64,000 nt of DNA. Origin: Candidatus Nitrospira kreftii. GTDB lineage: Bacteria > Nitrospirota > Nitrospiria > Nitrospirales > Nitrospiraceae. Shown in pieces: positions 1 through 7,540 of this stretch (positions within the stretch are counted from its first letter, which is position 1; every line of letters starts with the position of its first letter). The translations under genes were made by a program, and so were the position numbers. The stretch spans positions 4,014,501-4,078,500 of the forward strand of contig CP047423.1 of the NCBI GenBank assembly GCA_014058405.1, read 5' to 3'. The notes beneath the pieces were generated by a model, which saw nothing but the letters and a program-made list of their open reading frames with translations, did no database searches and was not told the DNA's origin.

Positions 1-162
1 GCTTACGAGCAGGTCGTCAAGATGATCCGAGGGGAAGAGGGAACCGTTGTGAAACTTGGCGTGAAGGACGAGAAAGGCCTTCATGAACTCTCCGTGGAGC
101 GCGTAGCAGGCGACAAACTCCCAAAAGGGCCGGCGGGATCTCATGGAAATCAGGAGCGGTAA
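1..162 (+). CDS. C-terminal end of a PDZ-domain protein (5' end outside window)
   Basis: Frame 1 is open from the window edge to TAA at 160-162 and encodes 53 residues. The segment AYEQVVKMIRGEEGTVVKLG resembles the end of a PDZ domain (helix plus last strands), as in C-terminal processing proteases (S41) and HtrA-type proteins. There PDZ domains bind substrate C-termini in the periplasm. No catalytic part is visible, so which of these families it belongs to cannot be decided. It is followed at 24 bp by the photolyase gene on the same strand. Confidence 0.6.
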   Translation, partial: AYEQVVKMIRGEEGTVVKLGVKDEKGLHELSVERVAGDKLPKGPAGSHGNQER

Positions 163-185
163 CCCTACGAAGCAGAGGTGGGTAC

Positions 186-1631
186 ATGCGTGGGATCGTT
201 TGGTTTAGGCGCGATCTTCGATTGCATGACCAGCCGGCACTCACAGCTGCCTGCCAAGAATGCGACGAGGTCGTTCCGCTGTTTGTGTTCGATGAGCCAC
301 TGCTGCGGTCGCATGAGTTCGGATCAGCTTGCGTAAACTTTATGCTGGGATGCTTGGATGAGCTCCAAGCATCCCTCGCCGCCCTCGGACTCACTCTGCA
401 GTGGCGACGCGGTGAGCCAGTTGAACAAATTGTTCAAATGGCAACCGATTGGAAGGCCGACGTAGTCTATTGGAATCGCGACTACGAACCGGGCGCGATA
501 GAGAGGGACCGCCTGGCTCACCAGCGTTTGGCAAAGCTCGGAGTGGCAGTGCGAACGTTCAAAGATCATGTTGTGTTTGAAGCGTCTGAAGTGCGGGGAG
601 CAACCGGGGAACCGTTACAACGATACAGCGCGTATCGCGCACGCTGGTGGACCAAATGGCATGCAACAACCCCAGCAGTTCAACCGATCCCAACCACCCT
701 TGCAAAAAAGAAAGCCGCACCGCTGCCACTCTCTCGTCCTCTTCCCACCGCCGGTGAGCTAGGGTACGAATCCATCGTCTTGGCGTTTGAGCCTGGCGAG
801 CAGAACGCCCTGAAGCGATTGCGCTGGTTCATGAAAGGACCGCTTCATTCTTATGCGCAAGGTAGAAACCTGCCGGCGATCGATGGCAGCTCAACACTTT
901 CCCCGCACTTCCGGTTCGGCACACTGTCGCCGCGCGTGGCCATTCACGCAGTGTTGAATTCACTGACCAAAGGCGGGCCAGTATCCCGGACTGATGTCTT
1001 GACCTGGGTCGATGAGTTGATCTGGCGTGACTTCTTCCAACAAGTCCTCACGGGGTTCCCACATGTCGCGAAAGGGCCATTTAAAGCGGTTCCCGTACCA
1101 CCATCACGAGCGGCGGGGCGTGAGCGGGATCAATTGTTTCGAGCCTGGTGTGAAGGAAAGACCGGCTATCCGATCGTGGATGCAGGCATGAGGCAACTCG
1201 ACCACACAGGATGGATGCATAACCGTGTTCGAATGGTCGTCGCATCATTCCTGATCAAAGATCTTCGGATCGATTGGCAGAGCGGCGAACGGTATTTCAT
1301 GCAGCACCTGATCGATGCTGATGTGGCGGCAAACAACGGTAATTGGCAGTGGTGTGCGTCAACCGGCACCGATAGTATGCCCGGGTATCGGATCTTTAAC
1401 CCTGCGCTTCAGAGTAAAAAGTTCGACCCGGACGGAACCTACATTCGCCGGTATATTCCTGAACTGGCCCGTGTATCGGCGAAGAGGATTCATGAGCCCC
1501 ATCTCATGACCGCAGATGAGCAAGAACGGGCCGGATGCCGAATCGGGACCGATTATCCGTCACCGGTTGTGGACCATCACCTCGCCCGTCAGGAATATCT
1601 CAACCTCGGGAAGCAGGAGGCAACGAGATGA
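186..1631 (+). CDS. phrB: Deoxyribodipyrimidine photolyase (class I CPD photolyase)
   Basis: Light-driven repair of cyclobutane pyrimidine dimers using FADH-. The 481 residues match the usual length (about 470). The N-terminal part (about 1-130) is the Rossmann-like antenna domain, starting MRGIVWFRRDLRLHD. The C-terminal FAD-binding domain carries the family blocks WVDELIWRDFF, KTGYPIVDAGMRQL, the GWMHNRVRMVVASFL segment, and NNGNWQWCASTGTD followed by RIFNPALQSKKFD. The Asn of NNGNW corresponds to the residue near flavin N5 in class I enzymes. AGAGGTG precedes the ATG. The stop overlaps the next start (ATGA), so the two genes are probably translationally coupled. A cryptochrome cannot be excluded, but the intact motifs favour repair. 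Confidence 0.93.
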   Translation: MRGIVWFRRDLRLHDQPALTAACQECDEVVPLFVFDEPLLRSHEFGSACVNFMLGCLDELQASLAALGLTLQWRRGEPVEQIVQMATDWKADVVYWNRDYEPGAIERDRLAHQRLAKLGVAVRTFKDHVVFEASEVRGATGEPLQRYSAYRARWWTKWHATTPAVQPIPTTLAKKKAAPLPLSRPLPTAGELGYESIVLAFEPGEQNALKRLRWFMKGPLHSYAQGRNLPAIDGSSTLSPHFRFGTLSPRVAIHAVLNSLTKGGPVSRTDVLTWVDELIWRDFFQQVLTGFPHVAKGPFKAVPVPPSRAAGRERDQLFRAWCEGKTGYPIVDAGMRQLDHTGWMHNRVRMVVASFLIKDLRIDWQSGERYFMQHLIDADVAANNGNWQWCASTGTDSMPGYRIFNPALQSKKFDPDGTYIRRYIPELARVSAKRIHEPHLMTADEQERAGCRIGTDYPSPVVDHHLARQEYLNLGKQEATR

Positions 1632-2581
1632 CGACCTCCCCGCTTCGTCTTGGAATCAGTCGGTGTCTTCTCGGAGATGAGGTCCGCTTCGACGGAGGAC
1701 ACAAGCAGGACCATTTCCTAACCGATATATTGGGCCAGTACGTCGAATGGGTACCGGTCTGCCCTGAGGTGGAGGCGGGATTGAGCACCCCAAGGGAAGC
1801 CATGCGCTTGGTAGGCAATCCGCATCGCCCCAGGCTGATGACCATCACGAGCAAGCATGATCACACCGAAGCGATGGAGACAATGGTCAAGGGCCGACTC
1901 GATTCTCTCAACGAACTGGACCTCTCAGGGTTTGTCTTCAAGAGAGGCTCACCCAGTTGCGGACTCGAACGGGTACGCGTGTACACGACACAGGGGATGC
2001 CGAGCCACAGTGGCACGGGAATCTTTGCAAAGGCCTTTCAAGATGAGTTTCCCCTGATTCCCGTCGAGGAGGAAGGCCGGCTCTCCGACCCGGCGCTCAG
2101 AGAGAACTTCATCGAGCGGGTGTTCTGTTACCGCCGGTTCCAGGATTTGTTGCAGAACGGAGTCACGAAACAGGCTTTGATACGCTTCCACACAATTCAC
2201 AAATACCTGCTGCTGGCCCATAGCCAGCAGCACTACGAAGCGATGGGGCGTCTGGTCGGTCAAGCGGAGCGGTATCGCCTCAAAGAGTTGACGCTGACGT
2301 ACGGAGCGCACTTCATGAAAACCCTGACTATGAAGGCGACGGTGCGTAAGCATGTCAATGTGCTGCAGCATATCGTGGGCTACTTCAAGAGTCGCTTGAC
2401 CACTCAGGAAAAGGCCGAGCTGTTGGACCTGATCGCTGATTATCATCGGGGGCTTACACCGTTGATCGTCCCTCTCACACTGGTCAAGCATTACGTCCAG
2501 ATCCTCGACGTCGGGTACATTCGCGATCAGGTCTATCTTAACCCGCATCCGAAAGAGCTCATGTTGCGGAATCATGCGTAG
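1628..2581 (+). CDS. DUF523-DUF1722 two-domain protein (YbgA/TudS-like)
   Basis: The start at 1628 was chosen because AGGAGG lies 6 bp upstream and the ATG overlaps the photolyase stop; 317 residues. The N-terminal DUF523 domain (about 1-150) has three conserved cysteines: Cys13 (ISRCLLGDEVRFDGG), Cys45 (VPVCPEVEAGLSTPRE) and Cys111 (KRGSPSCGLERV). A DUF523 enzyme, TudS, is known as an Fe-S thiouracil desulfidase, and these cysteines could bind a [4Fe-4S] cluster. The C-terminal part (about 190-310) is DUF1722, which has no settled function. In E. coli the same two-domain protein (YbgA) is also adjacent to the photolyase gene, so a role in handling damaged or modified pyrimidines is a reasonable inference, not shown. 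Confidence 0.85.
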   Translation: MTTSPLRLGISRCLLGDEVRFDGGHKQDHFLTDILGQYVEWVPVCPEVEAGLSTPREAMRLVGNPHRPRLMTITSKHDHTEAMETMVKGRLDSLNELDLSGFVFKRGSPSCGLERVRVYTTQGMPSHSGTGIFAKAFQDEFPLIPVEEEGRLSDPALRENFIERVFCYRRFQDLLQNGVTKQALIRFHTIHKYLLLAHSQQHYEAMGRLVGQAERYRLKELTLTYGAHFMKTLTMKATVRKHVNVLQHIVGYFKSRLTTQEKAELLDLIADYHRGLTPLIVPLTLVKHYVQILDVGYIRDQVYLNPHPKELMLRNHA

Positions 2582-2593
2582 GGGGGAAACGCA

Positions 2594-2965
2594 ATGCCAC
2601 ATGTTGTAGTAGAAGAAGCCGGAGATCTGCAGGGCCTCTATCAGGCGTTCACGCCGATGGTTCACCGAACCGGCAACGAAATTCTCAAAGTTCAGGAATT
2701 CTATTTGTCGCGGAGCGGGAAAGACGCCCTGCTGGAGTCCGTGGCGATCGAACAGGGTGCCGCATGCAATTTCTTTGTCCAGCTCAAGTTGCACGAGAAA
2801 GCCATCACGGTTCGGCTGCTGCCCGCCACGGATCCTGAGAAAACCCCCTCGGTCAAGAAGCTGATGGCCCTCGTCGCGGGATTCATTCGTAAGGTGTACC
2901 CGGGAAGCCGTTATGGAAAGACCAACTTACAAGAATACCTCGAGGCGACTCTGAGTTCAGAGTAA
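2594..2965 (+). CDS. Conserved hypothetical protein, 123 aa
   Basis: I do not recognise the family. The 123-residue protein starts MPHVVVEEAGDLQ, has no signal peptide or membrane segment, and looks like a small soluble alpha/beta protein: alternating hydrophobic strands around FFVQLKLHEKAITVRLLPA, then a basic helix ending GFIRKVYPGSRYGKTNL. It sits 12 bp after the DUF523/DUF1722 gene with GGGGGAAACGCA before the ATG, so it is probably in the same transcript as the photolyase. No catalytic motif is visible. Confidence 0.7.
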   Translation: MPHVVVEEAGDLQGLYQAFTPMVHRTGNEILKVQEFYLSRSGKDALLESVAIEQGAACNFFVQLKLHEKAITVRLLPATDPEKTPSVKKLMALVAGFIRKVYPGSRYGKTNLQEYLEATLSSE

Positions 2966-3002
2966 GTCAACACAGACGCAATTCACAACAAGAGGAGTGA
3001 GG

Positions 3003-3539
3003 ATGATGGCAGCAATTACCAGAGGAGTGATTCTGGTCGGTCACGGCGGCATTCCCAAGGGATGCCCTCAGGATTTAGTCACGAAACTGAAACGGTTGGA
3101 AGCTCAGCGGCGTGCCGCGAAGCTTCCTCCTTCGGCGGAGGAACTTGAGCTGGATACTAAGATCCGCCAATGGCCGAGAACCGCGGAGACGGATCCCTAT
3201 CAAGCGGGTCTCGAAACCGTAGCTGCGTCCCTTCGAGCGCAACTCAATGGCGCACTCTTTGCCGTGGCCTACAACGAGTTTTGTGCGCCGACGTTGGAGG
3301 AATCAGTCGAGGCGCTGATCAAGCAGGGGGCGACTCATATTACGGTGACGACAACGATGTTCACGCCGGGTGGGTCGCATTCCGAAGTTGAGATTCCGGA
3401 AATCCTTGATCAGTTGCGGCCGCAGTATCCTGACGTGGAACTGCGTTACGCCTGGCCGTTTGATTTAGATCAAGTCGCCAACACCTTGGCTGCACAAATC
3501 CAGAAGTTCTCCGCGGTCGTATCCGACGCGGGCCAGTGA
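3003..3539 (+). CDS. CbiX/SirB-type chelatase-like protein
   Basis: Member of the small CbiX/SirB chelatase superfamily, which inserts Co or Fe into sirohydrochlorin or related tetrapyrroles in the cytoplasm. The two histidines expected as metal ligands are present: His in GVILVGHGG near the N-terminus and His in FTPGGSHSEVEIPEIL. At 178 residues it is one half-domain plus an insertion rich in charged residues (about 25-60). The start at 3003 gives a good spacing to AGAGGAG; a GTG at 2997 in the same frame is the alternative. The long insertion after GHGG suggests a lineage-specific subgroup, so the exact tetrapyrrole is uncertain. Confidence 0.75.
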   Translation: MMAAITRGVILVGHGGIPKGCPQDLVTKLKRLEAQRRAAKLPPSAEELELDTKIRQWPRTAETDPYQAGLETVAASLRAQLNGALFAVAYNEFCAPTLEESVEALIKQGATHITVTTTMFTPGGSHSEVEIPEILDQLRPQYPDVELRYAWPFDLDQVANTLAAQIQKFSAVVSDAGQ

Positions 3540-3614
3540 AAAACCCTGTCATGAATTGCTCCGTCGGTGTAGAATGCCCGGCAATCTTGGTGACGGTACA
3601 AGAGAGAAGGTCTC

Positions 3615-4190
3615 GTGACGGGTCGTGAACAACTGGCAAACGCGTTCCATGACACTCAATCCTTTAAATGGGATCGTGACAAGGGATTCAAGCTCGCATC
3701 CGGCGAGATCAGCCCATTTTATGTCGATTGCCGTACTCTCATGGCGCATCCAGAAGCTCGTCGCTTAGTGGCTGAACTTGCGTACGAAGCCGTTGCAGGA
3801 ATTGAATTCGATTGTTTGGGTGGGCTGGAACTCGGAGCAATTCCGATCGCCATCACCATTTCCGATTTCGGCTGCGCTGCATCCTGGCAGCGCCTGTGGA
3901 GGACCTTTGTCGTCCGTAAACAGGCTAAAGACCATGGATTAGGAAAGTTGATCGAGGGCAGCATCAGTCACGGTGATCGGGCGTTGATCGTGGACGATGT
4001 GCTCACGAGCGGTGGATCCTTGCTCAAAGCGGTCGCGGTCGCGCGGGACGCCGGTCTTCGAGTCGATCATGCCTTAGTGATTGTGGACCGTCAGGAGCAA
4101 GACGGAAAAGCTCGGCTGGAAAAAGAGGGAGTTCGTCTTATGAGTCTTTTAACGATTCAAGATCTCATGCAGACAATGAACCACACGTAG
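3615..4190 (+). CDS. pyrE: Orotate phosphoribosyltransferase
   Basis: Catalyses orotate + PRPP to OMP, step 5 of pyrimidine synthesis, in the cytoplasm. 191 residues with a GTG start; AGAGAGAAGG lies just upstream. The PRPP-binding loop ALIVDDVLTSGGSL is canonical (two Asp, then TSGG). The N-terminal motif SGEISPFYVDCR matches the orotate-side loop, and VVRKQAKDHGLG carries the Lys residues that contact PRPP. It stands alone, with 75 bp upstream and no other pyr gene in the window. The next gene is convergent. Confidence 0.93.
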   Translation: MTGREQLANAFHDTQSFKWDRDKGFKLASGEISPFYVDCRTLMAHPEARRLVAELAYEAVAGIEFDCLGGLELGAIPIAITISDFGCAASWQRLWRTFVVRKQAKDHGLGKLIEGSISHGDRALIVDDVLTSGGSLLKAVAVARDAGLRVDHALVIVDRQEQDGKARLEKEGVRLMSLLTIQDLMQTMNHT

Positions 4191-4228
4191 TGCGACCCTA
4201 GCCTGGATACCCATACCTTACCTTCTTT

Positions 4229-4546
4229 TCATTTACACTCAAACTGAATTCCCCACCGCCGCTCCTCGACAAGTTCTTGAGCCCCATCAAGCGGACTCAC
4301 TACACGAGAGCGCCCCTTCGCCTCTCCCTCACGAACAATGGAATAAGACCCTCCGGGACATTTCTCTTTCATAAGTTCGAGCGCCTCCTTTCGAAACGAG
4401 GAGAGGATGGGTCCCTGTCCATCTTTAAACGGATAGATGACCACACCACCCGTGCCATGCTCTTGAACGATCTTTGCGCCATCGGCACAACCCCCAACGA
4501 CTAGACACGCCACTACCATAGCGGTTCTCACCCATGAGTTGATCAT
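4229..4546 (-). CDS. Small predicted lipoprotein, 105 aa
   Basis: The N-terminus MINSWVRTAMVVACLVVGGC is a lipoprotein signal with the lipobox VVGGC at residues 16-20, so the mature protein is about 86 residues anchored by Cys20. No family recognised. The mature part is mixed polar, with a basic stretch around EGEAKGRSRV and a C-terminal WGIQFECK. The start codon overlaps the stop of the upstream glycosidase-type gene by 3 bases, so the two are probably co-translated and may act in the same envelope process. Confidence 0.72.
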   Translation of the reverse strand: MINSWVRTAMVVACLVVGGCADGAKIVQEHGTGGVVIYPFKDGQGPILSSFRKEALELMKEKCPGGSYSIVREGEAKGRSRVVSPLDGAQELVEERRWGIQFECK

Positions 4547-5448
4547 TGTCTTGGGCTCACACCAATCACTGTGGGCAAAGGAATATGACTACCGGTGCCG
4601 CCGGCGAATAGCCCCTTCCATGATGCGCGATCCTCTGTATCCTTGTCTTTATGCCAGAGTGATTCGAGAATACGCACCTCCGAGGAGGATCCTCCGTCCA
4701 TTGCCATCGCTTGACGCACAGCGGGAAGTACGTCCTTGAAACACTGACCGATATCGTATAACCGCGCGACTCCAAGACTCTTAAAGAGAAGAATGTGTCC
4801 GGCTGTCGTTTCAGCAACAATCGTCTGATAGGCATATTTTCCGGTCTCACGCACACGGACCTTCCCCGTTCGGTCAAGAAGCATAAGGGCCTGTGCCGCC
4901 TCTCGATAAGGTGGTCTCCCTTCATCGAAGACCTCCGATTCCAAATCAAGGACCCGTGCCTTTCGTAACCCCGAATCCGACGGTTCTGCGACAAACAGCC
5001 CTTGCCATGATGGGTGGCGCCGGCTTCCCAATGGACGCCCATCCTTATAGAGAAGTCCAAGATACGCAAAGTTTTCTCTGAATAACCCTGCATTAAATAC
5101 CACGTGGTGGCCCGTTCGTTTCTGCCATTCGTCGATTTTAGGTGGCTCCGGCAACCCTTCATGGGCATAATAGTGAATGGAGAACTTTGTCCGTTCAGGA
5201 TCCAAATCGACAACCAGCATTCTAGGAACGACAGGGCATTGAACCTCAGCTCTCCACACCGAAACCCTGATACCATCGGAAATCTGTAGCCATGCGATAT
5301 CCTCCGCTAAGCTGGGATTAGGGAGCACGCATGCGCCCACCAATAGATATGTCGCTCCATATATGCTCCATCGTGACGAATGTCGCCTCGTGATCATACC
5401 TGCTGTAGATGCCCAATCACGGAACGATTCTAGGTATCGTCTTTTCAT
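4543..5448 (-). CDS. Phosphodiester glycosidase (NAGPA/DUF2233) family secreted protein
   Basis: 301 residues with an N-terminal export signal: basic residues, then SIYGATYLLVGACVLPNPSLA with a likely cleavage near AxA-E. The body shows the phosphodiester glycosidase fold: VVFNAGLFRENFAYLGLLYKDGRPLG, a ligand loop like the NAG... block of this family, and the signature AMAMDGGSSSE, equivalent to the LDGGGS loop. The family includes the mammalian mannose-6-phosphate uncovering enzyme and bacterial cell-wall or exopolysaccharide hydrolases. The substrate here is unknown; a periplasmic or surface location is inferred. An internal ATG at 5397, nearer a Shine-Dalgarno-like AGCAGG, is an alternative start that shortens the signal's n-region. 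Confidence 0.75.
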   Translation of the reverse strand: MKRRYLESFRDWASTAGMITRRHSSRWSIYGATYLLVGACVLPNPSLAEDIAWLQISDGIRVSVWRAEVQCPVVPRMLVVDLDPERTKFSIHYYAHEGLPEPPKIDEWQKRTGHHVVFNAGLFRENFAYLGLLYKDGRPLGSRRHPSWQGLFVAEPSDSGLRKARVLDLESEVFDEGRPPYREAAQALMLLDRTGKVRVRETGKYAYQTIVAETTAGHILLFKSLGVARLYDIGQCFKDVLPAVRQAMAMDGGSSSEVRILESLWHKDKDTEDRASWKGLFAGGTGSHIPLPTVIGVSPRQ

Positions 5449-5462
5449 GAATCAGGACTACT

Positions 5463-7079
5463 TCAGATCGATGACCGCGATGGCTCCGATGATTGGCTTT
5501 TCCTCTTCTGATTGGAAGGCTTGAGGTCGAGCACTTCGCGCACTTTGTCTGCTACCGCTTCTGGCGTGAATGGCTTTTGCAGGTAGGCCCAAGATGGCTC
5601 TCGTGCACTGACACCAACATCATCCATATAGCCAGAGATCAAGAGAACACTGAGCTCCGGCTTAATCATCCGAAGATTCCGAGCCAGTTCCACGCCGCTC
5701 ATTCCTGGCATGACGATATCGGTAAGTAACAGTTGAAGTTTTCTCATATAGGGGGTAGCCACCAGGCAAGCCTCCACGCCATTTCGCGCTTCGACAATAC
5801 GATACCCACGTTTACGAAGTTCATCGCGAATCAGTACGCGAACATCCTCATCATCCTCTACGAGGAGTATCGTCTCATGCCCTCCTAGTGACGGCATTGC
5901 CGGATTCTCATCAGATGGAACCAAGATCTCGTTTTCCACCCGTGGCAGGTAGACATCAAAACGCGTTCCCTCCCCGATCTTACTGGTCACGTCCAACCCA
6001 CCACCGCTCTGAGTCACAATGCCGAACACGGTCGAAAGCCCGAGTCCAGTTCCCTTTCCTTCTTCTTTGGTTGTAAAGAAAGGTTCAAAAACATGTGCTT
6101 GCACTTCTGGAGTCATTCCGCATCCGCTGTCGGAAACGGAGAGCCTGACATAGGTGCCGGGTGTGATCGGGCTCATGTGGTACAACGGTGCATGATCGAG
6201 ATCCACTCCGGTGGTTTCAATCGTGAGTTTGCCGCCCTCTGGCATAGCATCTTTTGCGTTGACGACCAGATTCATCACAACCTGTTCAAGCCAGGCCGGG
6301 TCGGTCTTTACTTTTAGATCATCGACGCTCGGTTTCAACGTGAGTTGGATATCATCTCCAATCAGCCTGCCCAGCATGGGTTCGAAATCGACAAGGACGG
6401 TATTCAGGCTCAACACCTTCGCCTGAGAGGGTTGTTTTCTGCTGAACGTGAGCAACTGGCGAATGAGAATTCTTGCTCGATCACCGGCTCTATGCATCTC
6501 CTCAACTCGACGTCTAAGGGGGTCATTCTGATCCATTTCGCTGAGCAGCACCTGACTTTGTCCCATAATGATTGTCAGCAAGTTATTGAAATCGTGGGCG
6601 AGCCCTCCAGCCAGACGCCCGACCGCTTCAAGCTTCTGCACCTGCCGAAACTGCACTTCGCTTTCCAAGAGTGCCGATTCGGCCCGCACTCGCGCTGCTC
6701 GCTCCTGTTGCTCGCGCAGTAGGCGCCGTACCGATGGAACCAGTCGATCTAGCTCATTTATGGGTATACAATCCGTCGCACCACGATATAGCTGTTCGAT
6801 GCTCTGTTTCCCCTGAAGGGTGGCCGAAACAAAAATCACCGGCACATCAGGAGCCAATGTTCGAGCCGACTCAAGAGCCGACCGTCCGTCCAACCAAGGA
6901 AGGATGAATTCTGCCAGGATGAGATCGACTTGACCTTCAGAGAGAGCCGACGTAAAGGCCGCGCGGCTCCCGATCCGCCGTATCACGCATGGAATACCTC
7001 CATCCGTCAACATCGTCTCAATTCGGTCACTGAGGTGCCGATTCGATTCTAAATGAAGGACTCGTAGCGGCGTGATCAT
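5463..7079 (-). CDS. Hybrid histidine kinase with N-terminal pseudo-receiver (REC-HisKA-HATPase-REC)
   Basis: 538 soluble residues. The first REC-like domain is about 5-120, followed by a coiled linker, HisKA with H-box GRLAGGLAHDFNNLLTII (about 155-175), HATPase_c with N-box NLVVNAKDAMPEGG and G-boxes SDSGCGMTP and GKGTGLGLSTVFGIV, and a C-terminal REC (about 400-525) with LLTDIVMPGMSG. The C-terminal REC keeps its acidic pair, phosphoacceptor Asp and Lys (LQKPF). The N-terminal REC does not: Glu57 replaces the Asp in LILAEFILP, and Ile107 stands where Lys is expected. The ATG overlaps the stop of the Rcp1-type regulator, so it is the last gene of a coupled three-gene unit. Confidence 0.88.
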   Translation of the reverse strand: MITPLRVLHLESNRHLSDRIETMLTDGGIPCVIRRIGSRAAFTSALSEGQVDLILAEFILPWLDGRSALESARTLAPDVPVIFVSATLQGKQSIEQLYRGATDCIPINELDRLVPSVRRLLREQQERAARVRAESALLESEVQFRQVQKLEAVGRLAGGLAHDFNNLLTIIMGQSQVLLSEMDQNDPLRRRVEEMHRAGDRARILIRQLLTFSRKQPSQAKVLSLNTVLVDFEPMLGRLIGDDIQLTLKPSVDDLKVKTDPAWLEQVVMNLVVNAKDAMPEGGKLTIETTGVDLDHAPLYHMSPITPGTYVRLSVSDSGCGMTPEVQAHVFEPFFTTKEEGKGTGLGLSTVFGIVTQSGGGLDVTSKIGEGTRFDVYLPRVENEILVPSDENPAMPSLGGHETILLVEDDEDVRVLIRDELRKRGYRIVEARNGVEACLVATPYMRKLQLLLTDIVMPGMSGVELARNLRMIKPELSVLLISGYMDDVGVSAREPSWAYLQKPFTPEAVADKVREVLDLKPSNQKRKSQSSEPSRSSI

Positions 7080-7540
7080 GAATGGGGATGACTGAACCGA
7101 GAACCTTCGGGAGGGGGTTCGTTGATCACCCCCCAGAACGTGCCCAACTCTTTGACAGCCGACAGAAATTTGTGAAACTCAACGGGCTTGACCACGTAGG
7201 CGTTCGCTCCCAACGCATAGCTTTCGGCCAAATCTCGTTCTTCTCGTGACGACGTCAGCATCACGACCGGAATCGGACGAAGGTTGATGTCCGCTTTAAT
7301 GGTACGCAAGACTTCCAGTCCGTTCACCTTCGGCATTTTGAGGTCAAGAAACACCACAGCGGGGTTCCCTTTAAGACGTGACTTGAACTGCCCTCGACAG
7401 TACAGATAGTCCAACACCTCAGCTCCATCACGACAGAGGACGATTTTGTCAGATATATGCTCCTCTTCCATCGCAGCAAGAGCAAGTTCAGCATCACGTG
7501 GATTATCTTCGGCGAGGAGAATTGGTTTCGCCGCATTCAT
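7076..7540 (-). CDS. Single-domain response regulator, Rcp1 type
   Basis: 154 residues made of one receiver domain. The acidic pair lies in ILLAEDNPRDAEL, the phosphoacceptor Asp in VVFLDLKMPKVNGLEVL, Thr in VVMLTSSREERD and Lys in AYVVKPVEF. The extended segment CRDGAEVLDYLYCRGQF is typical of the Rcp1 subfamily, which works with phytochrome-like and CHASE3 kinases. There is no output domain, so it probably relays phosphate or acts by protein contact. Start and stop overlap the neighbouring kinase genes by 4 bases each (ATGA), giving a kinase-regulator-hybrid kinase relay in one transcript. Confidence 0.9.
   Translation of the reverse strand: MNAAKPILLAEDNPRDAELALAAMEEEHISDKIVLCRDGAEVLDYLYCRGQFKSRLKGNPAVVFLDLKMPKVNGLEVLRTIKADINLRPIPVVMLTSSREERDLAESYALGANAYVVKPVEFHKFLSAVKELGTFWGVINEPPPEGSRFSHPHS

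Noticed and set aside
1949-2794. 281-codon antisense frame over the DUF523/DUF1722 gene
   Set aside because: The plus-strand protein has clear family motifs and ribosome sites; the minus-strand frame is a codon-bias shadow.
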